Positions 8,808 through 17,700 of a DNA stretch of 64,000 nt are shown in pieces. Numbering within the stretch: the stretch's first letter is position 1; the number at the start of each line of letters is the position of its first letter. This DNA is from Sporolactobacillus sp. THM7-4 (GTDB taxonomy: Bacteria; Bacillota; Bacilli; Bacillales; Sporolactobacillaceae). Where the stretch lies: contig NZ_SEMD01000004.1 in the NCBI RefSeq assembly GCF_004153165.1, positions 1 through 64,000 of the forward strand. Reading direction: 5' to 3'. The notes under the pieces were generated by a model. That model did no database searches. It was not told where the DNA came from and saw only the letters and a program-made list of their open reading frames with translations. A program made the translations under genes and the position numbers.

Positions 8808-9446
8808 ATGTTTCTGCCAGAGGCACTGGTTGCTCAAGCGAAAAAGAGAATCGCGGCGTTTCCCGTAGAGGGCTTCGTTTTGGGTCAGGGCCCGACCTGC
8901 GCTGAGATTATGCTGGTAGGGGAGGCTCCCGGAGAGACGGAGATTACGACCGGTGTTCCTTTCAGCGGCAGAGCGGGTAAAGAACTCATGGGCTTTCTTA
9001 AAAGACTCGGTCTGACGAGGGATGATGTCTATATAACAAGTGCTTTCCGCAGCCGACCGTACCGCTTCCGGGACAAAAAGTTACCGGACGGGGCGATTAT
9101 CAGGCGTAAAGCAAATCGGCCGCCGACACAAAAAGAAGTGCTGGCACATGCGGCCCTGCTTGACTATGAAATCAGTCATATCGACGCCGCGATCATGGTT
9201 ACATTAGGAAATGTCGGGCTGAGGCGGCTGATTGGTCCGGGCGTCAAGATTATGGATGTTCATGGTAAACTGATCGTACAGCCGGTCAGGCGCCTGAAGA
9301 ATTTTAGTAAAGGGCAATATGAGTGGACGGATCAGGCATACTCAGTTTTTCCGATGTTTCATCCGGCCTCTATTTTTTATAATCGAAAGCTGCTTGATCT
9401 GATTCATAAAGATCTGGACACTCTGAGGTCGTACCTGAGCCAATAA
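8808..9446 (+). CDS. Uracil-DNA glycosylase superfamily protein
   Basis: The 212-residue protein has the UDG superfamily motifs: GEAPGETE (about residues 39-46) with PFSGRAGKEL, and a C-terminal FHPAS motif. This is the arrangement of family 4/5-like enzymes that excise uracil from DNA. The cysteines that hold the 4Fe-4S cluster of classical family 4 enzymes are mostly missing (only one Cys near the N-terminus), so it belongs to a cluster-less Firmicutes branch or has changed activity. GAAAAGGTGATG upstream supports the ATG. It is a single gene behind its own promoter and tandem repeat. Confidence 0.8.
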   Translation: MFLPEALVAQAKKRIAAFPVEGFVLGQGPTCAEIMLVGEAPGETEITTGVPFSGRAGKELMGFLKRLGLTRDDVYITSAFRSRPYRFRDKKLPDGAIIRRKANRPPTQKEVLAHAALLDYEISHIDAAIMVTLGNVGLRRLIGPGVKIMDVHGKLIVQPVRRLKNFSKGQYEWTDQAYSVFPMFHPASIFYNRKLLDLIHKDLDTLRSYLSQ

Positions 9447-9568
9447 AAGAATTTTTGCAGTTAATTCATCAAAAAATGTCAGTGGAAATCATTGGACTCA
9501 TCCTTGTTGAATGCGAATAAGAATGTAAAATAACAAAATATTACAGATGATAAGAGGGAGGAGAGTGT

Positions 9569-10759
9569 ATGCAAAAAATATATTCTTTTGATGAACTGAT
9601 CGACCGGGTCAAAACGGCATCGGTCAAGTGGGATCAAGTGGATCAGCTTTTTCATACTGAAGGCCTTCTTCCGATGTGGGTCGCTGATATGGATTTTCGA
9701 GTACCGGATGAAGTCACCGAGGCGTTGAAAAAAAGGATTGAACATGGAATATATGGTTATACGGTGCAGTCCGAAAGCTATCTGGCAGCTGTACAGGACT
9801 GGATGATGAAGCGGCACGATTGGAAGATCAGGCAAGAATGGATCTGTCACAGTCCGGGGGTGGTGACTGCGCTTAACCTGATCGTTGATGGCTTCACAAA
9901 GCCGGGAGACAAAGTGTTGATTCAGCCTCCGGTCTATCCGCCTTTCGCAAAAGCGGTCCGTAATCAGGGAAGGGAATGCGTAACGAACCCGCTTATTTAT
10001 CACAACGGCACATACACTATGGACTTTGCCGATCTGGAAAGAAAATTTTCGGACCCTGCGGTTAAAATGATGATTCTATGCTCTCCACATAATCCGGCAG
10101 GAAGAGTCTGGTCAAAGGATGAACTGTTAAAAGTAGCAGAATCAGCCTTGAAACATGATGTTCTTGTGGTTTCTGATGAGATTCACAGCGATCTAGTCTT
10201 CGAAGGCAGAAAACATATTCCTTATGCCGGACTGTCTGAGGACGTGGCAGACCGATCTATTGTTTGTACGGCACCAAGCAAAACCTTCAACATTGCCGGC
10301 CTTCAAATCTCAAACATTATTATTTCCAATCCGTCACTGAGAAAGACCTATCTGCATCAGTTGAGACGGTTTAGTTTAAGTGAACCGAATATTCCTGGAA
10401 TGGTTGCTGCGGAGGCAGCCTATCAAAAGGGAGGCGAGTGGCTGGATCAATGCCTGAACTATATAAAGGGGAATGCCGATTATGTTTCACATTTTCTCAA
10501 TGCTCACCTTCCCGAATTGACGATGGTTCCCCTTGAAGGTACCTATCTTGGCTGGATAGACTGCAGAAAATTGGGACTGAATCATCTTAAACTGCAGGAT
10601 CTGATACTTAAAAAGGCCAGAGTTGCTTTCAACCAGGGCTACACCTTCGGCAGTGAAGGGGAGGGCTTTGTCCGGATCAACCTGGCCTGTCCCAGGAGTC
10701 TGGTTGAACAGGCCATGTCGCGCCTCGAAAAAGCCGTAAACAGTCTTAAGGCACAGTGA
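9569..10759 (+). CDS. PatB/MalY-family cystathionine beta-lyase (C-S lyase)
   Basis: This is a fold-type I PLP enzyme of 396 residues. The N-terminal WVADMDFRVP signature is diagnostic for the PatB/MalY group of C-S beta-lyases, which release homocysteine, pyruvate and ammonia from cystathionine or H2S from cysteine. The PLP lysine is Lys238 in APSKTFN; SDEIHSD and the SPHNPAG motif are also present. GGGAGGAGAG precedes the ATG. It stands alone, with a strong terminator starting at its stop codon. A role in methionine or sulfur metabolism is inferred from the family. Confidence 0.9.
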   Translation: MQKIYSFDELIDRVKTASVKWDQVDQLFHTEGLLPMWVADMDFRVPDEVTEALKKRIEHGIYGYTVQSESYLAAVQDWMMKRHDWKIRQEWICHSPGVVTALNLIVDGFTKPGDKVLIQPPVYPPFAKAVRNQGRECVTNPLIYHNGTYTMDFADLERKFSDPAVKMMILCSPHNPAGRVWSKDELLKVAESALKHDVLVVSDEIHSDLVFEGRKHIPYAGLSEDVADRSIVCTAPSKTFNIAGLQISNIIISNPSLRKTYLHQLRRFSLSEPNIPGMVAAEAAYQKGGEWLDQCLNYIKGNADYVSHFLNAHLPELTMVPLEGTYLGWIDCRKLGLNHLKLQDLILKKARVAFNQGYTFGSEGEGFVRINLACPRSLVEQAMSRLEKAVNSLKAQ

Positions 10760-10803
10760 ACTACATCGGCACTTTAGTGGCGATGTAGTTCACACTGTTT
10801 CTT
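10756..10803 (+). terminator. Terminator of the C-S lyase gene
   Basis: A perfect 13-bp stem (10756-10768 with 10781-10793) that includes the stop codon is followed by a T-rich tract (CTGTTTCTTT). Confidence 0.75.
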
Positions 10804-10843
10804 TCCTTGATTCATAAAGAGACATTTTTTAAAGTCCCATTCT

Positions 10844-11509
10844 TTACTGTTCTGTCCTACTTTGTGACTCAGCTCTGATGATATAAATGGGAAAGACGAT
10901 GGACCAGAGGTAAGGGATTGCTGTTGTCAGGAGCAGAACCGTAAGTCCAAACTTTTCAGGGAACATGGCGGCGTAAATGGAGCCCACGGTGCCGATCGCC
11001 CCGCCCAGCATGGCCCAGTCGGCCAGCAGGGAGGGGTACTTCTCTTTTTTCTTCAAACAGCTTCCAAAGAGAAAGAGACCCGCCCAAATCAGAGCTATAG
11101 TCAGGTATCCGGTAAATAGATTGAAAGAAAACAGGGCGATGATGACGGATTGCAAGGTAAGACCTGGCGCTTTGCTGAACATTTGCATCAGATAGGGGAC
11201 AGCGGTCAGCTCGGAAGCCAGAAACAGTATCCAAAGAGACATGGCGGTCAAACAGAATGTGCCGGCGATCCGTGATGCCGGCAGTAATTTTTTTTCGAGC
11301 TCAGTAAAGCCGCCTAACCACAGCAGTACACCAACAATCAGTACAGCGTGATCAAATGTCCATCTGAGAGGATCGGTCTGAAACATCTTCTGCATTGCTT
11401 CTTCTCCGTCCCATGGGTTATAAATAACAGGATGGATGATCGTTGCTAATCCTGCGAGCAAGACGCCGATCAGGGTCATCCAGGCGATTGTTCTTCGTTT
11501 AATCTTCAT
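10844..11509 (-). CDS. Integral membrane protein of unknown function
   Basis: I do not recognise this 221-residue protein. It has about six hydrophobic segments: the N-terminal one near residues 10-27, then about 52-67, 80-105, 118-148, 165-183 and 187-210. The N-terminus is positively charged (MKIKRRT) and there is no cleavable signal. The final loop is polar (RAESQSRTEQ). No catalytic or binding motif is visible. It is transcribed alone, divergently from the MFS gene at 11799. Confidence 0.7.
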   Translation of the reverse strand: MKIKRRTIAWMTLIGVLLAGLATIIHPVIYNPWDGEEAMQKMFQTDPLRWTFDHAVLIVGVLLWLGGFTELEKKLLPASRIAGTFCLTAMSLWILFLASELTAVPYLMQMFSKAPGLTLQSVIIALFSFNLFTGYLTIALIWAGLFLFGSCLKKKEKYPSLLADWAMLGGAIGTVGSIYAAMFPEKFGLTVLLLTTAIPYLWSIVFPIYIIRAESQSRTEQ

Positions 11510-11674
11510 TCACCTCTCTATCACTGTACCCGGATTTGTCTCTTATTAAACGATTCGTAATGGCCGAACTGATGCAAAATTCATTTATTTCAGGACGGGT
11601 AAATGCATTGGCGGCCGTACGATTCTTTTATATCCTCGGAACTTGCGTTGGGCGGTTTGAACAGCCGACTAATG

Positions 11675-11719
11675 AGGTCTCCTGACCTGGAAATTTACTA
11701 TGTCAGGAAGACCTTTTCA
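11675..11719 (+). terminator. Orphan hairpin terminator upstream of the MFS gene
   Basis: AGGTCTCCTGAC (11675-11686) pairs with GTCAGG-AAGACCT (11702-11714) with one bulged A, followed by TTTCATTTA. No plus-strand gene precedes it; the only upstream gene is on the other strand. A weak promoter (TTGGCG 11608-11613 with TATCCT 11631-11636) could produce a short leader or RNA ending here. Confidence 0.6.
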
Positions 11720-11740
11720 TTTATATAGCGCTTACATCAG

Positions 11741-11749
11741 TGCTATAAT
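11741..11749 (+). promoter_or_regulatory. Extended -10 promoter of the MFS gene
   Basis: TGCTATAAT is a perfect TGn-TATAAT extended -10 element. It lies inside the longest open frame but 50 nt upstream of the preferred TTG start at 11799, which supports that later start. Confidence 0.65.
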
Positions 11750-11798
11750 AAAAAGACACAATATTGACACAAATAGTGGGGAATCGGGGGCTTCTATC

Positions 11799-13007
11799 TT
11801 GGACTATATTGAGACGGGAACGAAGGATTTCTGGAAGACGAGCGGCGCACTCTTTGCGGGCGGGTTTGTGACGTTTGCGATTCTGTACAGTACACAGCCA
11901 TTGCTGCCTGAATTTTCAAGAGAATTTCATATACTGCCGGCAGTTTCCAGCCTGGCTTTGTCTCTGACTACAGGTACGCTGGCAATTGCTTTGTTGATTT
12001 CGGCGGTGATTTCAGGCAGGTGGGGTCGGAAAAATATTATGGGCTGGTCCCTGCTCTTATCGTCAGTGATCGCTGTTTTTTCATCATTTAGTCCTGATTT
12101 TCTTTCATTATTACTGCTCCGCATTGTACAGGGTATTGTTTTAGCAGGAATGCCTTCTATAGCCATGGCTTATGTCGGAGAAGAATTTGATACAAAAAGT
12201 CTGGGGACGGCGATGGGGCTCTATGTCAGCGGGACGTCGATCGGTGGAATGTTCGGCCGAATTATTGTCGGTATGATTTCCGACTATTTCTCCTGGAAGA
12301 TGGCTCTGGGTACGGTCGGGATAGTCAGTATTCTCTGCAGTCTGTGGTTCTGGGCTGAACTTCCGAAAGAAGAGCATTTTAAGAGTGAAAATAGTGTATT
12401 CACTGATGTGTACCATTCATTCACAGAGCACCTTGGGTCTCTACGGTTAATTTGTCTGTTCGGTATAGGCTTTCTTCTGATGGGCGGGTTTGTTACATTA
12501 TTCAACTACATCGGTTATCTTTTGATCAAACCCCCTTATAATCTCAATCAAACAGAAGTTGGATGGATTTTTATCGTGTATCTCTTTGGAACGTTCAGCT
12601 CCACCGAGATGGGAAAACTGGCTGACATGAAGGGCAGAGGACCTGCACTAACGGGCAGTCTGGCAATCATGCTGTCGGGTCTGATCGCAACCTTAATTCC
12701 TTCTCTGTTATTGAAAATTATAGGGGTTGCCGTTTTTACCTTTGGCTTTTTCGGCTGTCATTCGATTGCCAGCGGGTGGGTCGGAAAAATTGCTCTGAAT
12801 AACAAAGCACAGGCGGCGTCTCTCTATTTATTTTTTTATTATATGGGTTCAAGTCTTATCGGAACATTAGGCGGAACGGTCTGGCATTTGTTTGAATGGA
12901 AAGGAATTGTTTTTTTAATCGGGCTTTGTATTGTGTTTGCTTTCAGCCTTGAGACAACCTTGCTGCGCGGCGAACATCACTATGAACAATGGCATAAAGC
13001 GAACTGA
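11799..13007 (+). CDS. MFS transporter
   Basis: This is a 12-TM major facilitator superfamily exporter of about 402 residues. The MFS loop 2-3 motif appears in weakened form as SGRWGRKN, with a second half-repeat around LADMKGRGPALTG. It resembles the YnfM/arabinose-efflux-like group; the substrate is unknown. The frame is open back to 11700, but the extended -10 promoter at 11741-11749 and the GGGGG at 11786-11790 with 8-nt spacing point to a TTG start at 11799. It has no obvious partner genes. Confidence 0.85.
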   Translation: MDYIETGTKDFWKTSGALFAGGFVTFAILYSTQPLLPEFSREFHILPAVSSLALSLTTGTLAIALLISAVISGRWGRKNIMGWSLLLSSVIAVFSSFSPDFLSLLLLRIVQGIVLAGMPSIAMAYVGEEFDTKSLGTAMGLYVSGTSIGGMFGRIIVGMISDYFSWKMALGTVGIVSILCSLWFWAELPKEEHFKSENSVFTDVYHSFTEHLGSLRLICLFGIGFLLMGGFVTLFNYIGYLLIKPPYNLNQTEVGWIFIVYLFGTFSSTEMGKLADMKGRGPALTGSLAIMLSGLIATLIPSLLLKIIGVAVFTFGFFGCHSIASGWVGKIALNNKAQAASLYLFFYYMGSSLIGTLGGTVWHLFEWKGIVFLIGLCIVFAFSLETTLLRGEHHYEQWHKAN

Positions 13008-13241
13008 AGGGATAATAACCGGTTCGGATGCGCTGAAGCAAAAAAAGTGAAAAATGCATCAGTAAGGACATAATAACGGAATGTAAACGAATGATTTAGT
13101 TAAGCTGAAAGTGCACAGTGGTCCCCAATTTAATGTACCAGGTTTGAGTTTTTTCCTGATGGGGAACTTTACGGACTGACAATCGTATTAAGGATTACAG
13201 GGAACTGATATTTCAGAATCAATCAGGGGGAATGGATTCGG

Positions 13242-13685
13242 ATGTTAAAAAAAATAATCGCTGCGTTCCTTGCTTTGGCACTGATTTTTACACCGGCAGG
13301 TAATTTTGTTTTTCATCAGAGCGATCAACAGGTTAGTGCGAAAGGATATCGGTCGGGTATCAAATCATTTAATTCAGGGAAAAGCAACGGTATGACTTCT
13401 TTATTTAAAAACAGACAGCAACAAAGGACTTTGCAAAATCGTTCGACTACCCCGGCGCGCGGTTTTACGAGCGGCGGATTTATGAGGGGGATGATTTTCG
13501 GGGGGCTGTCCGGCCTTTTATTTGGCAGTCTGTTATCGCATTTCGGTGGTTTCGGAATGATGGCTGGCTTTCTGATTAACGTGCTCGCTGTTCTGGCGAT
13601 AATCGCTTTGATCCGTTATTTGATTACCGGTTTCGCTAACCGCCAGAGACGAAGAAATGAGGATACTGATCCTTGGAAGAGATAA
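13242..13685 (+). CDS. Secreted or membrane-anchored protein with Gly-rich membrane hairpin
   Basis: The 147-residue protein has a typical signal peptide (KK, then a hydrophobic stretch to about residue 24, then QVSAKG suggesting cleavage after VSA near residue 32). A basic, Ser/Asn/Gln-rich linker follows. The C-terminal part holds a glycine-rich segment (GGFMRGMIFGGLSGLLFGSLL, written here in part) and a second hydrophobic helix (about 105-130), ending in a charged tail. This resembles the N-terminal anchor of bacterial Tim44-like proteins, without the Tim44 domain. Function is unknown. The next gene starts inside its last codons. Confidence 0.7.
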   Translation: MLKKIIAAFLALALIFTPAGNFVFHQSDQQVSAKGYRSGIKSFNSGKSNGMTSLFKNRQQQRTLQNRSTTPARGFTSGGFMRGMIFGGLSGLLFGSLLSHFGGFGMMAGFLINVLAVLAIIALIRYLITGFANRQRRRNEDTDPWKR

Positions 13686-13966
13686 TCATACCTGAACAGG
13701 AGATTGTGAACGCAATCTGTCTGTTTCTTTCTGACAGGAAAGATGTTTCACCGGAAAATGTAGAAGTCGAATTAATGTATGATGATGATTATGGCTTCTC
13801 GGCGGAGGCGTATGTGAACGGACGCAAGCAAATACTGGTCGAGTCAAATATCATTGAGGCTGTGAGATACTGGCTCGATACTGAAATGAATGTGGATCCT
13901 TTTGCTGCGTCCCTGCGGCTTTCACTTGATGATGAACAAGGAATTGTCATCCACTATCAGTCCTGA
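13673..13966 (+). CDS. YxcD-like DUF2653 protein
   Basis: This 97-residue acidic protein resembles B. subtilis YxcD (DUF2653), whose function is unknown. It begins with EEIIIPEQEIVNAICLFLS and contains VEVELMYDDDYGFSAEAYVNGR. The start is a TTG at 13673, supported by GAGGAT 8 nt upstream, and overlaps the preceding gene by 13 bp, so the two are translationally coupled. There are no membrane segments. Confidence 0.75.
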   Translation: MEEIIIPEQEIVNAICLFLSDRKDVSPENVEVELMYDDDYGFSAEAYVNGRKQILVESNIIEAVRYWLDTEMNVDPFAASLRLSLDDEQGIVIHYQS

Positions 13967-14006
13967 AAGCAGGACATAATTTGAATACTTCTGAATAAAC
14001 CGGATT

Positions 14007-14044
14007 AAAACCCCTCTGACGCGGAAGCTCATGAGGGGTTTTAA
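14007..14044 (+). terminator. Bidirectional terminator between yxcD-like gene and kinase
   Basis: AAAACCCCTC (14007-14016) pairs with GAGGGGTTTT (14033-14042). The A-run on one side and T-run on the other let it act on both strands. Confidence 0.8.
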
Positions 14045-14120
14045 CGATAAGAAAAAATATGTATAAAAAGATGATCCGGAAATTTGTGTTTGTCTGGCTC
14101 GGGCTCAAACGCATCCCAGG

Positions 14121-14142
14121 ACCTGGCTTCGCCAGGTTTTTT
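14121..14142 (+). terminator. Second hairpin terminator
   Basis: ACCTGGC-TTC-GCCAGGT is followed by a six-T run ending at 14142. It is a compact plus-strand terminator just beyond the 3' end of the minus-strand kinase gene. Confidence 0.6.
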
Positions 14143-14155
14143 ATGGTGGCTTTGA

Positions 14156-15205
14156 TTAATTTGCATGCGGAAAGGTGATCGTAAAAGTCGTTCCAATGTT
14201 TTCTTTGCTGTCAATCGTCATTTTTCCATTATGATTTCTGACGATATTATAAGTAACCATGAGGCCGAGACCGGTCCCCGATTCTTTCGTTGTAAAAAAT
14301 GATTTGCCTAATTTACTGAGCAGATCCTTTGGAATTCCTTTTCCTGTATCCTCAATCTTTACTTGTTCCAGACTGCCCACCGACGTCAAAGAAAGGGTGA
14401 CCTGACCATTTGAAGATGTGGCTTCAAGCGCATTTTTTACTAAATTGACAAATGCCTGCTTGAGCTGCGTTTTATCCCCCGGAACAAGATGAGTATGGCC
14501 ATCTGTCTGGAGGCTCAGTTTCACTTTTTTCTTAAAAGCCTCGGTCTCAAAAAGGAACAGGGTTTCTTTCGCGATCTTGAGCAGGTCCTGTGCCATGAAA
14601 TGCTCTTTCTTCGGTTTTGTAAAATATAAAAGTTCATTGGCAATATGTTCGATCTGTTCCACTTCACTCGTGATGATATTAATGTATTCTTTGTTGACAG
14701 TCGACTCATTCTTGAGCAGCTGGAGGAATCCTTTTATAGAGGTTAAAGGATTTCTGACTTCATGAAGGATTCCCGCGGACAGTTCGCCAATGACTGATAA
14801 CTTCTCCGATTGCATCATACCTTCTTCAGCCGCTTTTCGTTCACTGATATCTCTGATCGTCAGCAGTATAAGCGTTTCATGTGCATTGGAGAGGGGATTG
14901 ACCGTTACCTCGACCGGTTTCGTGATCTCCCCCTTACTGAGGATCGATAAATTTACAATTTCATGGTCGGATTCCTGAAAAAGAACCCGGTGGATTTTCC
15001 CATGCAGTATGGCCATATCTTTGGACCTGATGCAGGAAGAAAGAGATATCTGGCCGCCCGGGATTCCATCTTCAATAGGGAAGAGCTGTTTTGCAGCGTG
15101 ATTAGCGTAGACCACCTGTTCTGCCCGAATAATGATAACAGCATCCAGCGAGTGTTCCACAATTTGTTCGAAATCAAGATGTGACACTTTTTCCTGACTG
15201 TTCAT
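14156..15205 (-). CDS. PAS-domain sensor histidine kinase (orphan, sporulation-kinase type)
   Basis: The 349-residue soluble kinase has an N-terminal PAS domain (about 10-125), a HisKA dimerization domain with the H-box HEVRNPLTSIKGF (phosphorylated His148), and a HATPase domain with the N-box (NLVKNALEA), G1 (DTGKGIP) and G2 (GTGLGL). There is no membrane segment and no adjacent response regulator. In spore-formers such orphan PAS kinases often feed the Spo0F phosphorelay (KinA/KinE type); that role is inferred. GGAGGT lies 8 nt upstream of the start. It is divergent from feoAB. Confidence 0.9.
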   Translation of the reverse strand: MNSQEKVSHLDFEQIVEHSLDAVIIIRAEQVVYANHAAKQLFPIEDGIPGGQISLSSCIRSKDMAILHGKIHRVLFQESDHEIVNLSILSKGEITKPVEVTVNPLSNAHETLILLTIRDISERKAAEEGMMQSEKLSVIGELSAGILHEVRNPLTSIKGFLQLLKNESTVNKEYINIITSEVEQIEHIANELLYFTKPKKEHFMAQDLLKIAKETLFLFETEAFKKKVKLSLQTDGHTHLVPGDKTQLKQAFVNLVKNALEATSSNGQVTLSLTSVGSLEQVKIEDTGKGIPKDLLSKLGKSFFTTKESGTGLGLMVTYNIVRNHNGKMTIDSKENIGTTFTITFPHAN

Positions 15206-15400
15206 ATCTACTTACCTCCAAGAAAATCATAGGTTTATTTTGTAAACATATATGAGCAGTTTTTGGAAATGATTCATCGAAATTGATCATTTTAGTTGTA
15301 CTGGAAATGAAAAATGACGATTCATGAAACCAGGAAAAAATTCATTAAAGTGTTGAAAAAAAAGTATTGTAATCAGGAAAACGGTTTAATAAAATATAAA

Positions 15401-15415
15401 TGATAATAGTTATCA
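15401..15415 (+). promoter_or_regulatory. Fur box upstream of feoAB
   Basis: TGATAATAGTTATCA matches the 7-1-7 Fur inverted repeat (TGATAATnATTATCA) at all but one position. It lies 32 bp upstream of the feoA start, where Fe(II)-Fur would block transcription. Confidence 0.85.
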
Positions 15416-15446
15416 TTGTCGATGCCTTTAAATTGGAGGTTTACAG

Positions 15447-15671
15447 ATGCTCATGACAGACATCAAGCCAGGAAAACAGGCAGTTATAACAGATCTTACG
15501 AAACTCGATAAACTTGCTCATAAACGATTGCTTGATTTAGGAGTTTATGAAGGAGAGACGATTCGGTTACTCGCGTCTTTTCCATTTGGCGGACCATACT
15601 TATTTGAAGTGAGCGGTCAGCGTATCGGTATTCGCCGTTTTGATGCCGGAAGAATTGGCGTGGAAGGTTAA
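15447..15671 (+). CDS. feoA: Ferrous iron transport protein A
   Basis: FeoA is a small SH3-like cytoplasmic protein required for FeoB-dependent Fe(II) uptake. The 74-residue sequence has the family pattern KRLLDLGVYEGETIRLLASFPFGGPYLFEVSGQRIGIRR (given here only as a region, residues about 28-68). GGAGGT sits 6 nt before the ATG. The stop codon overlaps the first possible start of feoB, and the operon is preceded by a Fur box. Confidence 0.93.
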   Translation: MLMTDIKPGKQAVITDLTKLDKLAHKRLLDLGVYEGETIRLLASFPFGGPYLFEVSGQRIGIRRFDAGRIGVEG

Positions 15672-15676
15672 TGACG

Positions 15677-17677
15677 ATGGAAGTCGCACTGTTTGGCAAT
15701 CCGAATACGGGTAAAACATCGCTTTTCAATATGCTGACCGGTTCCTGTGAATTTATTGGAAACTGGAACGGCGTTACGGTTGAAAAGAAGATTGGGCATC
15801 TGAAAAATCATTTAGGAACCCTTGTCGATTTGCCGGGAATATATGCGCTTTCACCTCTATCAAAAGATGAGTCAGTGGCGGCTTCCTTTTTGCTGAAGAA
15901 CACTTTTACTATGGCAGTAAATATAGTGGATGCATCACAGTTATTAAGAAACTTCCAGCTGACGATTGAATTGCTGGAATTCGGCAAACCCGTCATCATC
16001 GGATTGAATATGGTCGATGTCGCAAAGCACAAAGGTATGATAATCGATCACGAGAAGCTCTCGGGGCTGCTCCATGTCCCCGTGATCCCTATTGTTGCCC
16101 GAACGGGCAGAGGGTGTCGCCTGATTCAAAGCGCCATGGAGCCAGGAAGTTCTGATAATCAGGAATACTTTAAGCTTAACTACGGTCATGTGATCGAAAA
16201 GGCTATTCAGAAACTGAACGTTCTGTTTGAGAATGAAAAGATGGACAGGCGCTGGCTGGCCATTCAATATTTATTGAACAATCAGGTTGTCGTTGACTAT
16301 TTGAATAAGAGAATGGAGATGACTGAGGCTGAATCTGTCGTTCATGACGTATCGGACTATTTGAAGATAAAGAATCCGCATCTTACGGTTTCACAATGGA
16401 TCCGTCAAAAGAGAAAAGCATACATTGAAGAAATCATATCGGCTGCCGTTCAGACTCAGGCATCGTCAAAACCAGACTGGTCTGATAAACTGGACATGAT
16501 TGTTACTCATAAAATTCTCGGTATACCGCTCTTTCTGATCATCCTGTATCTGATCTTTCATGTCACTTTCTACTGGATTGGTAACCCGCTCTCAGATCTG
16601 CTGAATTCTTTTTTCTCCGGTCCGTTGACGGATTGGACAGGAAAGGCACTGGAATGGTTGGGGGTTATGCCTTTTATCCGTGATGTTATTCTTAACGGAA
16701 TCATTGCCGGTGTTGGCGGAGTGCTTGTTTTTGTTCCGCAGATTTTTGTCTTATTCTTCTTCATCTCCTGGATTGAAGATTCAGGCTATATGGCTCGGGT
16801 TGCATTAATTATGGATCGGATTATGCAGCTCGCAGGACTGAACGGTAAGGCCTTTATACCCCTTGTCATTGGATTCGGCTGTAATATACCCGGGATCATG
16901 GCCGCCCGTTCGATCGAGCAGCCGAGGGAGAGATTAATCACTATACTGATTACGCCTCTTATGTCCTGTTCGGCACGGCTCACTGTTTTTAGTTTGTTTG
17001 CAGGTATCTTTTTTACCCACTACCAGGCACTGGTTGTCCTGTCTTTATACGTACTGAGTATTGTAATCGCCATGATCATGGCAAGGGTTTTTTCCTTGTT
17101 TATGAAAAATGAACAGTCTGTATTTGTCGTCGAATTACCACCTTACCATATCCCGGACATTCGGACGATACTTCGTGGCACCTGGGAAAAGGCCAGGGGG
17201 TTTGTGAAAAAAGCGACGACCTTTATTCTCGGCGGAACGGTCATGATATGGCTACTGTCTTATGCAGGACCGGAAGGTATTCATGTCCGTATCGATCAAA
17301 GCTATCTTGCCCTGATTTGTATGGCGATCGCACCAATAGTGGGCCCGATTGGATTTGGGACCTGGCAGGCGGCTTCCGGTTTAATCACCGGTTTTCTCGC
17401 AAAAGAAGCAGTGGTTTCGACTTTTGCCGTTGTTTACCATGGAACGGGAAGCGGGACCCTTACTCAGGCATTGAGTTCTGCGTTTACGCCGCTTCAGGCG
17501 TACAGTTTTATGGTTTTCCTGCTGCTTTATACACCTTGCATTTCGACTGTTCCGAACATTAAGCGTGAAGCAGGATCAGTCAAACTGACATTATTTACGA
17601 TCGGTTACTCTATGCTTCTTGCTTATACGGTTTCATTTGTCGTTTTTCATATCGGCCGGCTGCTGGGATTTCAATAA
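15677..17677 (+). CDS. feoB: Ferrous iron transporter FeoB
   Basis: FeoB is the membrane Fe(II) permease with an N-terminal G-protein domain. Visible motifs are G1 GNPNTGKT at the N-terminus, G3 DLPG, and G4 NMVD. The gated transmembrane core begins near residue 275; the GFGCNIPG motif and a matching C-terminal repeat are typical of the two Gate regions. At about 666 residues it is of normal length. An ATG at 15671 is possible, but GGAAGG (15662-15667) is spaced correctly for the ATG at 15677. It is the central gene of a Fur-regulated feoA-feoB-Cys-rich protein operon. Confidence 0.95.
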   Translation: MEVALFGNPNTGKTSLFNMLTGSCEFIGNWNGVTVEKKIGHLKNHLGTLVDLPGIYALSPLSKDESVAASFLLKNTFTMAVNIVDASQLLRNFQLTIELLEFGKPVIIGLNMVDVAKHKGMIIDHEKLSGLLHVPVIPIVARTGRGCRLIQSAMEPGSSDNQEYFKLNYGHVIEKAIQKLNVLFENEKMDRRWLAIQYLLNNQVVVDYLNKRMEMTEAESVVHDVSDYLKIKNPHLTVSQWIRQKRKAYIEEIISAAVQTQASSKPDWSDKLDMIVTHKILGIPLFLIILYLIFHVTFYWIGNPLSDLLNSFFSGPLTDWTGKALEWLGVMPFIRDVILNGIIAGVGGVLVFVPQIFVLFFFISWIEDSGYMARVALIMDRIMQLAGLNGKAFIPLVIGFGCNIPGIMAARSIEQPRERLITILITPLMSCSARLTVFSLFAGIFFTHYQALVVLSLYVLSIVIAMIMARVFSLFMKNEQSVFVVELPPYHIPDIRTILRGTWEKARGFVKKATTFILGGTVMIWLLSYAGPEGIHVRIDQSYLALICMAIAPIVGPIGFGTWQAASGLITGFLAKEAVVSTFAVVYHGTGSGTLTQALSSAFTPLQAYSFMVFLLLYTPCISTVPNIKREAGSVKLTLFTIGYSMLLAYTVSFVVFHIGRLLGFQ

Positions 17678-17700
17678 TACCAAAGAAGGTGAGTGTTTTC

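Noticed and set aside
13118-13172. Riboswitch upstream of the 13242 gene
   Set aside because: An imperfect hairpin (GTCCCCA with TGGGGAAC) is visible, but no conserved riboswitch core could be recognised and no terminator or sequestered ribosome site follows.
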